A DNA stretch of 64,000 nucleotides from Escallonia rubra (lineage: Eukaryota > Streptophyta > Magnoliopsida > Escalloniales > Escalloniaceae): contig JAVXUO010002407.1 in the NCBI GenBank assembly GCA_033065855.1, forward strand, positions 124,001 to 188,000, read 5' to 3'. Positions 22,842 through 34,984 of the stretch are shown here, in pieces. Each line of letters starts with the position of its first letter. The stretch's first letter is position 1. The position numbers were made by a program, and so were the translations under genes. The notes beneath the pieces are model-generated. The model made no database searches. It saw nothing but the letters and a program-made list of their open reading frames with translations, and was not told the DNA's origin.

Positions 22842-25800
22842 ATGGCGACTAATATAGGGATGATGGACAGCGCCTACTTTGTGGGCAGGAACGAAATCTT
22901 GGCATGGATCAATGCCAGGCTTCACCTCAATCTCTCTCGCGTTGAGGAGGTACCCGCATTACCCATTTGCCCATTTCATTATTGTTGTTTTTTAAAAAAA
23001 AAATTCATGTTTAATTTGTTGTATTACTGGGTAGCTTTATATTGTGATGTGATGTTATTAGGTTGTGATTCTTTGGTTCTTGCCCAGCATTTTCTTCGAG
23101 GGTGTTGTGAAATTGTGATGATGCTTTGGACTGTGTTGAAAGGAGGGCAGCAACTAATTGCTTTCTGCTTTTCAGGAATAAGTTGTTTTGTTGTGTGATG
23201 ATTGTGTGTTTGAAATAGATTGGCCGGGGTTCTAATGGGTACCGTTTCAATGGGTTTTTGGGTCCAACTTTACAGAGATGTAGTATTATGATGTTTTGGA
23301 AATTCTATTTTCCCAGGTCTTTTTTTTTTTTTTTTTGTTCAATGAACAATATGAAGCTCAAATTCAGTTCTTTTTCGATCTTTTGATAATTTCCCATTGA
23401 GTCTCGTGTATTTCTAGTTTAAATTACGACAATCTACACGATTAGTTTGAAGTCAAATGGTGATCAATGATCAGATAAACTTTGTTTGACAAGTCGGGCT
23501 ACGGCAAAAACAGCGAATAAAGTCGATGATTATTTGCTGAAATTCTTTTTTTAGGAATATGCAAAAGTCGAATGGAATAGAAGCTATGAAATGGTGGGAG
23601 TAGTATATCTCGTGTAAAGGAACAATGAGCTAGGAAAGGAAAACTACACCAAGGAAAACTTAATTTAAGCTGGGAACATTATATATTGCCTACTGGGTTA
23701 GAAATTTTCAATGGAGAAGCAATGAATTGATGTTAGTTACATTGCCATTGGCAGCTGTTTTCAAGGGGTTACTAAGTTGAGCCTTTAGGGACATACATAG
23801 ACAGGACATTGCTTTTGTTCTCTTGATAGTTATGTTATGACCCGTGGGTTCCTTCACTGGTCTTTGTTACTGAAACCTGCTAATGCATGGGCCTGCATGT
23901 ACTTTTTCAAGAAGAATGGTTTCACAAACCTGTATTTTACCAAGCAACTAGCTCCCTGTTAAATAAAAACAATGGCCACAAGGCTCCTGCCGTTGCAAGT
24001 TGATGTACGCATCCTTACCCTCACTGTTGGCTTCGTCTTAAGTAATTTAACAATTTTTTGGAGTCGAATGTGGTATAGTTGCAATAATTATCTCTGTGGT
24101 TCCATGGAATTGTATTATGGCCTCAATCATGCTTTAACGATCAAAGGTGAAAATTACTCTCATCATTCTTTGCTATTTCTGTTGTATATCGATAACATCA
24201 GCTTGTTAGTTTAAACTTAAAACCATTTTGCCAGGCTGCATCCGGTGCTGTGCAGTGTCAGATGATGGACATGACCTATCCAGGAGTCGTACCGATGCAC
24301 AAGGTAACAAATTGTCTTACTTTTCTTTTTCCTTTTGTGATTTCCTGCTATATGTCAAGTTTGCGTGAAGAAAATTTCTGAATCAACTTTATCTTTGATC
24401 TTTATGGTTTAATACAGGTGAACTTTGATGCGAAGTCGGAATATGATATGATCCAAAATTACAAAGTGCTACAGGATGTCTTTAACAAACTCAAAATTGA
24501 CAAGGTATGAGATCCTTCATGGGCTTTTTTCTTTTACGAAAACGAAATTCCATCTTAGAGAGTGTCAGGGTTTTGTATGAGCATAGACTTTAGCGCAAGA
24601 ACAATGATGGACCTAACATCCAAAATATGTATGATCGCTGCCCATTCTGTAACCCTGCCTCGGAACAATCATTTGTCTTCAAGCCATTGGTGCCTAGAAA
24701 GGGCACATAGATCTTCCCAGAAGCCTTCTCCTAATACTCCATATTATACATATGAAGTGGATTTAACTCTAATACCCTCTTTTGCCAAATCTAATCTAGC
24801 TTTCTCTGCCGCATTTCTTGTTTTAGCTCTAAAATATCTGCCTTGTGTAGATATGACCAGGGAACACCATCTTTTAATCACACAGGTAGTAAGTCCACAT
24901 GTTGGATACTTAAAAAACAAAACCCCGCAAACAGTTTAATGAATTGTGATCACTTGTGAGCACACATACAACCATGACTCCTGCTACATGGTTTTCCTAT
25001 TCTTGTCATGTCCAGATTTTAGTTGATGAAGGCTCAGATCAGTAACTTCTCGGAAACAAACAGACATGGTAGAAAGACTAGTAGATACGCAAACTAAAAT
25101 GTTAACTTCTAAGGGTGTTCTCGAGATGAGGGATCACCATGGATACACTAGCACTAGTCATATAGCTGTTAGATTATCTGCATGGAATGTCATGTATTTT
25201 GTTTAGGATGTTACATTTTCGTGTTTCATCAAAGCACAGCAGTTTGGAAAGGCCAACTGCCAGTGACGGATGAGTTCTGAATTGATGAATAACAAGCTTC
25301 CTTTTACGCAAATGTTATCGCGATGCTTTGGATGCCAGAAAGGGTGACGTTTGAAGGGGGGAATTTAAGCTGTAAATAGGAAGAAATTGTAACTTCAATC
25401 AATCTTACTAATTGTGCAGCTCCATGCTTTTATCCTATTGGATACCTGCAAAATTACCTTGTTCCACTTGGCTTGTCAATTCTTGCCATATGGCTTGAAC
25501 GCGTGTTGTTTGCACATGATTATGTATCGTGATTGTGCTTGCAAGCGATGAACTCTCAATGCTCTTTTCCTTTTTTTTTTTTCAAAATAGCATCTCATCA
25601 ACATAGTTACTCTACACTTAGGATCTTTTACTTCGAAACATAGCTTTTGCTTGGACTAACCATACCCGAAGCCATTTCTAGGGATAACATACATAGATCT
25701 ACCACTGGAAACTCAGAATTGTGTTGATGGATTTTTTTTCCCACTTCGTAGCCCAAAAACAAATCAGAAGTACGTGTGCACATTAAGTGTAACTTGCCTG

Positions 25801-28249
25801 TTTGTTTACTTATCCTATACTGCCATTTTTTTTAAGCCGTGCAGCTTTTGAACAAATGACTTTAGTTGGACACTGTGTTATGACCATACTTCATGCAATT
25901 TGTGGGAAATTTAGCTATTTGTGATTTAATTGTTCTAAGTCTGGCCAATATGAGCAAGCTCTAATGAGTATCGAAACTATTCAGGGAGAGTTTAATGCAT
26001 GTGGAAAAGTTTTTATTTTTTATAATATGTTGTATAGAGTGTTGATCTGTTTAATCTGGATGCCAGCATGTTGAAGTTAACAAACTTGTTAAGGGTCGAC
26101 CGCTTGATAACTTGGAATTTCTACAGTGGCTGAAACGTTACTGCGACTCTATAAATGGTGGCATCATGAATGAGTATATTACTCCCCTTAACTTGGTTCT
26201 TGCATCAGTTTCTGCAAATTCCTTTACCTTGGTTCAACGCCTTGCATGTTACCCCAGGAACTATAATCCTCTGGAGCGCAGAAGTAAGGTGGGTAAGGAA
26301 CGAAGTTCCAAGGGTTTTGTCAAGAACTCAAAGTCACTGCAAGCAAACAATGCACACAAGTCTGGCACAGTGGATGGACTGGGTATTAATAAGATCTATG
26401 GTTAGCTTATACCACATATATACTGAGACGGGTTCCCTTTATTTTCCTTTATTTTTGGTTCTTATATTCATCGGATGTTCTCTATTACTGTAGAGACGAA
26501 GCAAGGGAAAACTGGTGCAGTAGCAGTTGGGGCTGGGGAGATCCAGGCTTTATCCAAGGAGGTAACACTGTTCAATCTTGTTAAGTTTCATTCTGCTTGC
26601 CTCTAGTATTTGGCATATTTGAGTGGTTGTTCGTATCGTCCTTTGTCTTATTTTTCCTATTTTTACTTAAACCAACCACACATGAAGGGTATCGCCTTTG
26701 TATATCATCTCACCATGACATCTTGCTATTAATTGCCCAGAGAGTAAATGATCTGCTCATCACTGATCATTCTCAGTTGACTTATTTTTCAATGCCATGT
26801 GAAGAGAAAAAATTCGGTCTTCTACTTTACTGATATTTGTTGCACAAACCTGTACCGGATTCTGCTATTCTATCATCCAGATTACAGAACTGAAACTCTC
26901 AGTGGACCTCTTGGGGAAGGAAAGAGATTTCTACTTCGCAAAGCTTCGGGATATTGAAGTACTTTGTCAGATACCCGAATTGGAGCATCTTCCGGTAATT
27001 CTTTCTCGATGCAGCTAGTTTTTCTCGTCTTGCTTGTTTCGTCTTTTATAGTTGGGTGGTTTTCGAGTCTGATTTATTTTGTCACCTAGGAAATCTGTTT
27101 TTACGTTACAATATTACATATCTTGAAGATGTTGTTGAATCTAGGAACCATAACAGTGCATAATGTGACACGTAATTGCACGGAGCAAGGGCGGGGGGTA
27201 CCGGGGGAGCGTAATCACCTAGAAGAACCCAAGTTGGGAGCGGCTTTGCTAAATATATATTATTATATGTTACACAATAAACACTCTATATTATGTAGAT
27301 TACATGCACAGGATACATACACACATACTTGTACAAATTGAGTTTGTTCAATTATATAGTACCCAACTATGTTTTCTTTCAGCAGAAAATCTAATATTAC
27401 GCGTGAAGTACTTGGGCAAAGCTTTTTGACTGACTAACCAGTCATATAAGTGCCTGACGTAGCCACCCCACAACCATGTATCCCTTGACAAAAGGACTAG
27501 GAGTAGACTCACTCACACATGCTCTCTGCCTCCTAACGAAGTGACCATCTCTAGTAAATATCATATTCAAGAACAGCTTGGCTTTCTCTCGGCCCAATGC
27601 GCAGTCAGCTTTGTCTTCCTCTTTCTTTGTGAATGCCCTAAACCTGCATTAACGATGATCCATAAGAAAATTTGTGCCAGTGAGGGAAGAATCTGAGGCT
27701 TCTTAAGTTCGCAATCTCAACCCACCCGGGATCGCGTTCCCAGCGAGTTCCCATGTTGGAAGCACAAAGTCGAGAATCTCAGGGAGATTTGTGGCCTATC
27801 TATGAGGATCCTGCAACTAAGAAGTGACTTTGCATGAGTGAAGTTGATAGTTGGAAGGAGAGAGCCAGATTTCACACTAGTCCCCTACCAAAACAACAGA
27901 AATAATGCTGTTGAAGATAAAGAGGAATACGCATAGTGGAAAATTAAGTGAGACTTCTTTAAGGCTGTGAGTAATAGATCTTCGATGAATATTGATTCAA
28001 ATTATGTGAAAGATATATAGGGTGAATGTCACCTTCCAATGGCTGCAGCTTTCATCCCTTTTTAAGCTACCTACTATGGTGTTGTATCTAAGATGCAAAA
28101 ATCTTTTCGTGCAGATGTCTGTGGCTATTAAGAAGATACTGTATGCTGCTGATGAAAAGGAGTCGGCACTATCAGAAGCGCAGGAACTTGTTTGCCAACC
28201 TGGGAATGCTGGTCTTGAAGCTGACTCGGATGATATCACCGAGTACTGA
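22842..28249 (+). CDS. Microtubule plus-end binding protein EB1
   Basis: Eight coding exons: 22842-22949, 24235-24303, 24418-24504, 26067-26173, 26258-26400, 26494-26561, 26881-26994 and 28115-28249. All junctions are GT-AG and in phase, giving 276 residues. Residues 1 to about 130 are the calponin-homology domain that binds growing microtubule ends ([33 protein letters not shown]). A basic linker follows, then the coiled coil and EB-homology domain from about 189 ([20 protein letters not shown]). The last residues are TEY. EB1 dimers track plus ends and recruit partners. Length and tail fit the EB1a/b type rather than the longer EB1c. The donor of exon 5 could instead be at 26383; both choices keep phase. 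Confidence 0.93.
27170..27270 (+). repeat. Dispersed repeat in the last EB1 intron
   Basis: GGGGGAGCGTAATCACC and its surroundings resemble 54650-54740, which has GGGGGAGCGTAAGCACC with similar flanks. Both copies run in the same direction. It is a repeat family of unknown class, probably a transposon fragment. Confidence 0.5.
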
Positions 28250-30520
28250 CTGAACTAGCAAAGCTCTTGCCTGTAAGGGCAAGGAGTAGTAGGCCACTCT
28301 CGCTAGCGAACTGTCTGCTTTCTTACCAATTGGCGATTACATGTCTAAAACTTCATAAACTAGTGGTATTGATGGTATGTTTGGTAGTTAAGCTTAATTC
28401 TATTTTCTCCTAGTACCACTTCATTGTTGCTTGAGATGTTGTGCCAAACCAATTTAACAAATGAGCAATCTTACAGGATGTGATCGTGCTTCTGACTTCT
28501 GACTGGTTGCTGATAATTGATAAGTTGCATATGTCGCGCTTCCAAAATGGCGCCATTATCATTAGGGTGCGTCTATTTCCACGACATTTTTGGCTAATTT
28601 TGCACCCTCTCCTACCTTAGTGGCCAATCTTCCAAATATGCTCCTCCTCCCTCCCTCTCCTTTGCCTCATTCCACACATGGCAGCCAAAGAGCAATATCA
28701 ACCTACCGATCCACACCATCACTCTCATCATCTGCAACCAACTTCAATAATTCGGAGAAATTTCTCCACTGCCCAAGGAGCAATTCCGTAGCAATGCACT
28801 AACGTGTCTGACTTCATAATTGTAGCCCACTGCCATGGCAATCTCGACTGACATTGCCAAAGCAATTTGAATCCTCACGAGGAACACCAGAATGCAATTG
28901 TTCCCCGCCACATGTTTGTATTTTAGGCACGTCTCTTTTTCCTTTAACCAATAAGAATCACGTACTTTGCATGTTATATAGTGATTTGAAATAAAAATGT
29001 CATAAGCCTTGGTCAAAAAATACAATTGAAATTAATTCATGTGACTATTATAATTAAATGATACTCCGTAATAAGTAAATAAGTTATCTGCTAATCAAAG
29101 ATTCAAATTATCGAAGTTCATTGCACAAAATATGGTCTTACTTCTAAACCCAAATTGTTAATGTCAATTATCACCAACATTTATCACTACTTATCATACT
29201 TATTTCTTTTATCACATCAAGTTACCTCTAGAGAGAATCCTAGATATTCCATATTACATCTTCTTATCCAAGGTACACTGTATATCTAATTTCGACGAAA
29301 CACTACAAGTTTGATATTGAAGTAATAAAAGTAAATAAAGTGTTTTAGAGACAATTAGTGTTAAGCGTATCTACTAGAGTTGTTCAATTTTTTGTAATAT
29401 ATTTATATGGAATGTATATAAGTCTAGGAAGTGAAACTGAGAAGAAGTTTGAATTGACATTAAGTGATATTAACGAAAGTTCAAACATTAACCCAAAAAA
29501 GAATTGTCAATAGTAAAATGTCTAGCGGAAAGGAGTTATGATTAATAAATGTAAAGCAAAGTTTGTAAAAAATAAGGAGTTTGAAGTTTAAATGTTGTAT
29601 CTTTAAACCAATAATCAAATGAACTCAAGCATAACACATACAGAAACTCCAACAAATCTATTAACCGTAACTTTTAAGTATCTCTCTAAAGTTTTCTATT
29701 GTTCAGTTGTAGAGTTTAGTCCTTTTTCCTACGAGCATCACCACTAAAATTCAAAATATCATCACTTAAGCTCTCTTTTATATTTACTTAGTATGACTTT
29801 GTTCATATTAATTTAGTTGTGCATGTAATTTAGCATATATTTTCCATATGACTTTTATTTTTAATGCAAATTTATATGGTAATAATACCCTAGTTACTCA
29901 TCTAGAAAGTCAATATATATGTGTGTCTGCGTGCGTGTGTCCTTTTGAGATTTTTACTACGAAATGAAAGTGTAAACTTGACATGAGAGAATGGTAATGA
30001 ACGAAATAATGTCAATAATGTTCACAAATCCAAGTTTTTCACTCTCTATAAATAAGCACTACGTTTATAAAATAAATACAAACTCAGCAAATGTTCATCA
30101 AGAAGAATTATTAACCCAAATAATTCATCGAATAATAAGACCTGTATTATCAAAATAAAAAGGAAAAAAATATAACCTATAGGATAAGGTTTTGAGAGTT
30201 AAGAAAACTATAACTCACTATTTTACCAAACACAAAATAACACATAAATTTATTATTAAAGCAAAAAAAAGAAAGTCTAGTCGAACTTGAAGATATATTA
30301 ACTCGGTCCTCTAACGGTAAATTCAAATTTTCAATCATATACAAAAGTTAGTAGATGCAATAGCTAGTCCACCTTAAACAATATATAAATAAGGAACGTG
30401 ATAATACTTGGATTTAGGAACGATTTCCGAAGGAGTATTAAAATTAAGGTGTTATGTTTATTGATTTTGATGTAAGTTTTTAAGGTTAAGTTTTGATAGT
30501 TTTTCTTTAAAGGTGAATAG
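28250..30520. other. AT-rich intergenic DNA after EB1
   Basis: The first few hundred bases after the EB1 stop probably include its 3' untranslated region. Beyond about 28560 I see no gene and no clear element boundaries. Confidence 0.5.
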
Positions 30521-30524
30521 GGGC

Positions 30525-31925
30525 TTAACATCATGTTTATACGATTGGGCTAGATCCACTCCCGCTTGTTAATGCAATTCTTAATTTTGTCAATAAAAAA
30601 TAATGTAGTGAATATGTAACCTCTTCAACAACTAAATATTAGAATTTACCCAAAAATGTTGTCATTTTGTCTCACCCTTTTAGAAATAAAAAACACCCTA
30701 AATTTTTGTAAACTCTATAAAATTTAAAAACGTGTTTTGAAGAAAAAAAATGTTTAACCATTTAATCTCTTTTGATCATTTTAGCGGTTTAAGGTTGGCT
30801 CGAGGGGATATAGCTCATTTGGTAGAGTTCTGATCTTTGTAATTGGGTTGTTGCGATTACAGGTTGGATGTCTAATTATCTAGGCGGTAATGATAGTATC
30901 GTATACCTGAACCAGTGGCTCACTTTTTCTAAGTAATGGGGAAGATTACCAAAATATGCCACTGAAAAACTCTACTGAGACAAAGATGGGCTGTCCAGAA
31001 CGTAGAGGAGGTAGGATGGGCGGTTGGTCAGATCTAGTATGGACGGTAGTTAGAATCGGCGACTCTCATAGGTTTCCCTCATCTGGGATCTCTGGGGAAG
31101 AGGTCAAGTTGGCCCTTGCAAATAGCTTGATGCACTATCTCCCTTCATCCTTTTGAGCAAAATGCGACAAAAGGAAGGCAACTTCATGGACCGACCCCAT
31201 CATCTCCACCCCGTAAGAACTATGAAATCACCCCAAGGACGCCTTCGGCATGCAGGGGTCACGGACCGACCATAGAACCATGTTCAGTTCAATAAGTGGA
31301 ACGCATTAGTTGTTCGCTCTCAGGTTGGGCAATAAGGGTCGGAGAAGGGCAATCACTCATTCTTAAAACCAACGTTCTTAAGACCAAAGAGTCGGCGAAA
31401 AAGCTCTATGTTCCTAATTCTCCTGTAACTGGATCCTCCTGAGCCACAAGAATCCTTAGTGAGAATGAAATTCTAACTCAGCACCTTTTGGGCATTTTGG
31501 TTATATTCATACATTTTGTCACTTAAAGAAGTATTAGTGAACTTTTAACCTCTTCAGCAGCACATTTTCCAAATTTAGCAAAAATATTGTAGTTTAAGCT
31601 TGCCTTTTTTTAATGCCCTTAATTATTTTCAATCTTTTATTGTTGAATAATGTATCTTTATTAAAAAAATATTCAGACATTTGTTTCCTTGATATTAATT
31701 TATATGTTGGGGCCAGATCTTCACATGTTTGGTTATATTCATAATCTTTTATCACTAAAAGATGCATTGGTGAATTTTTAACATTTTTAGTGACAAAAGA
31801 GTTAAAGTTAGCTAAAAGGTTGTAATTGAGTCTCGCCTTAATATTTAGAAACCTTTTAAACTTAAAAAAGAGTATTTTAACAAATAAAATACTTAGTCAT
31901 TTAATTCCTTGCGTATAAGAACTTG
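30525..31925 (+). repeat. Diverged ~230-bp tandem repeats split by plastid DNA
   Basis: Blocks at about 30525-30800, 31495-31730 and 31731-31925 share a motif order: a TTGTCA(C)T stretch, GTGAATTTTTAAC, a run with GTTGTA and TCTCGCC, then TTAAACTTAAAAA and a CATTTAAT ending. The first block is separated from the others by the plastid insertion at 30804-31490. The unit is AT-rich and non-coding. Confidence 0.55.
30804..31490 (+). other. Nuclear copy of plastid DNA: trnA-UGC 5' exon and intron
   Basis: GGGGATATAGCTCATTTGG at 30804 matches the start of plastid trnA-UGC. It is followed in order by landmarks of the trnA group II intron: GGTTGGATGTCTAATT, GGCTCACTTTTTCTAAG, CATGGACCGACCCCATC and CTCATTCTTAAAACCA. 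Similarity stops near 31490, before the second exon. Many differences from the plastid form I know are C to T or G to A, as expected for methylated nuclear copies. The tRNA exon has changes at the anticodon plus an inserted T, so it is not a working tRNA gene. Confidence 0.9.
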
Positions 31926-32259
31926 AAAGTTTCAAAGCTAAAAAATAATAATTTAATCACTTGAGCTCAAATAAGTTGGGATTTTTATCAATTGGGTTTT
32001 ATCTAATCCTATCACTTATAAGTGTGAAACATACGAAGAGAATAGTCATATGAAAAACATGCTATCATGCAAATATATGGTATTCCGGGTTACAGTGGAT
32101 CACAAAAGGATAATAACTATATGAAGAATATGTTATCATGCAAATAAGGATATTCTAAAAATTCTGATATGAACATAGGATTATTTATTTGCCATGAACT
32201 CAAATTATAATTAGGACCAGAATGATATGATCTAGCGATTCTTATACATTTTAAAATTT

Positions 32260-33479
32260 CGATAAACTCCAGTTTTACGATAACTTTTACACTATGTCCA
32301 TAATAAAATCTAGAATTAAACTTCAATTTTACGATAGTTTGAATGTATTAATTTATTTGCATTAAAATCTATATACATGCACAATAATTCAAAGATGTAG
32401 CATACACATCAACACAAATATGAAATACAAAATTAGAAAAGAACTGAGTTTCTGACAAAATATTCAATTTAGTTTAGATATATTGCATTTCTTCTAGAAG
32501 GCTATAGAAAGCTCTGTTATCAACAAGTTATTTTCCTTAATCGAATTTGATGGAAAAGATGAAGTAGCTCTAAGGTAGTTTAATTTTAACGTGAATGGAG
32601 TCGGTATGTAATGATATGATTTTTTCAGTTATCATAGAGCACGTAGGAGTTCAAACGTGATTTTATAGATTTTTTATACGACTTTTTTTTTAATGAAAAT
32701 CGAAACAACCCTTAACTTTAACAAAAAAATAATGATATTTTGAGGAAACATGCTGGATATTTTAAGAGAAGTAAAAAACACGCTTATTTTGTAATAACAC
32801 TCTAATTCAAAATAAGTATTTTTTGGGAAAAAAAAGTTTTAAGTGAAAAATACATGTAATCACCATTAATCTTTTCTAAAGATTTCAATTTATAAAGGGC
32901 ATCTCAAAGGAAAAAAAAAAAGGTTAGCCATTTAAGCCCATCAGGATTCATATGCATTTATAAATTTTTAAAGTCTCCAGTATTACGATAACTTCTTTAC
33001 GCTAATATGTCTGTAATCAAATTCTAAAATTAAACTTCAGGTTTACTATAGTTTCAATGTACTAAAATATTTATATTGTAATCTATATACATACAAAATA
33101 ATTTAAATATGTAGTATACGCATTAAGATACAAATATGAAATACAAAATTTAAAAAGGTTGAGTTTCTGACAAAATATTAAGTATATTATACATTTATTA
33201 AAAGGCTATAGAAAACTCTACTCTCTGTAAGTTACTTTTTTAATCGAATGTAATGGAATGATGTAGTAGTTTTAAGATAATTTAGTTTTAATTGAATGGA
33301 GGTCATAGATTTTGATAGGAATTTTTTCAGTAATTAGAAAGCATGCAGAATTTCAAGGGTGATTTTATAATTTTTATAGGGATTTGTAAAAGAAAAAACG
33401 AATAAAAACATGTATTCCAATAAGAGTAAGGAAAGAGACTTGACATCTTATGAGAAGTAAAAAATACTCTTATTTTTTA
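32260..33479 (+). repeat. ~700-bp direct repeats, AT-rich
   Basis: AAATATGAAATACAAAATT with GAGTTTCTGACAAAATATT following at about 32415 recurs at about 33128. Another shared block, TCTTTTCTAAAGATTTCAATTT near 32872, recurs near 34851. The repeat therefore continues past the MITE at 33480-34603 to about 34930, and the MITE inserted into it. No protein is encoded. Confidence 0.6.
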
Positions 33480-34603
33480 GGGCTAATTACACCTATGTCC
33501 CTGAGGCTAGGGTATAATTACATGCAAGGACAATAGTTTGGACAAATTACACTTATATCCGTTGACCAGACGGAAAAAACAAATACATAACAGTTTGAAA
33601 CGAAAAGACCAAATTGCCCATGATTTAGGAACTTAATTTTTCAAATGCCATTCAGTTATCTCTTCCCCAATTTCTCTCTTCAAATTAGGATATCAAACCC
33701 TAAATTTTTAATTAGGGTTTTGAAACCCTAAAATTAGGAGGATTTCAAACCCTGATTTAAAAATTAGAGTTTCAAAATCCAACCCTAATTTGAAAATTAA
33801 GGTTTTGAAACCTTAAAATTAGGATTTGAAAACCCTAATTTTCAAGTTAGGGTTTTGAAACTTAATTTGGTCTCCAGATCTGAAATCTCGCCGCCCACTC
33901 CCTCACCCATGCCGCCGGCAACCCCAGCCTCCCTCGACCCATGTTCAGTCTTGTTTCAATTTTACTGGTGGTGTATTCGTGCAGTTGGGCGATTATCGCG
34001 TCGAAGTTCAAGGATAAGACAACTAGACAGTGCTGAAGAAGGTTGATTCGAATGGAAATTTTGTATTGATTTGTCTTTGCTTTGATCTGTCCTACCTTTT
34101 TCGTCTCGATTCAATCTGATGTGGGTGTGACAATATTGTTTCAGATGGTACACTTATTTGAATTCTAATTTCAAGAAAGGGGGATGGTCACCTGAGGAAG
34201 ACATGCCGGCGATGGGTTTCGACGCTGGCAGGAGATTGGTCGTGGTGGCTTGGGGTGGCGTCAGCTTAGAAGGAGAGAGGACGGGAAGCGGGGTGGAGGC
34301 GGCGGGGAGAAGATGGTGGGGGGGGGGGGGGGGGCGGCGGCGGGGAAAAGAGAGTTGGAGAAGAGAGACATGATTAGGGTTTAGGAAAAAAAAATAAGGT
34401 TTTAAATTTGTGAAAAAAAAAATTAAAAAATAGGGTTTAAATCTGTACTAAGGGTAGTATTGATATTTTAAAAATACGTAACAGATTACATCATCAAAAT
34501 GTACGATTTTTTAACGGGCGAAGGACACGGCTGATACCTTTTGAAACTTTGTGTCATTAACAGTAATTATACCGAACCTCAGGGATATAGGTGTAATTAG
34601 TCC
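33480..34603. mobile_element. Mutator-like MITE with exact 9-bp target duplication
   Basis: The left end GGGCTAATTACACCTATG and the right end, reverse complement AGGACTAATTACACCTAT, are inverted repeats extending roughly 40 bp. The flanks TATTTTTTA (33471-33479 and 34604-34612) are an exact 9-bp duplication, typical of Mutator-like elements. The 1124-bp interior holds AAACCCTAA-type repeats in both orientations and a GC-rich stretch with a run of 17 Gs. No transposase. A lone end of the same family lies at 52620-52767. Confidence 0.9.
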
Positions 34604-34926
34604 TATTTTTTAATAACGCTCTTATTCAAGAAGGGATAATTAATGAAAGAAAAAAAAATTAAGTCAAAAGTCAAAATAATCCTCAAAATCTAACAAAAGC
34701 ATATATTGCAATATGGGTATTTAAGGAAAGAGGCTTGATATTTTATGGGAAGTAAAAAAAGGTCCTCTTTTTTTAATAATACTCTAATTTAAAAAGGGTA
34801 TTTAATAGAAAAAAAAATTCAAGTCAAAAATACCCTCAATCACTACTAATCTTTTATAAAGATTTCAATTTGAGAAGCGCATCTTAAAGAAAGAAAATAT
34901 TAGTCATTTAAGCCTATTCGTGCTTT

Positions 34927-34937
34927 TATATATGTAT

Positions 34938-34981
<44 letters not shown>
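34927..34981. repeat. AT microsatellite
   Basis: About 25 TA dinucleotides, nearly uninterrupted. Length is likely to vary between individuals. Confidence 0.9.

Positions 34982-34984
<3 letters not shown>

Noticed and set aside
24562..24939. 125-codon frame in EB1 intron 3
   Set aside because: It lies wholly in an intron of a well-supported gene and has no recognisable motif.
30804..30842. tRNA-Ala gene
   Set aside because: It is only the 5' exon of a plastid trnA copy with a changed anticodon region and no 3' exon.
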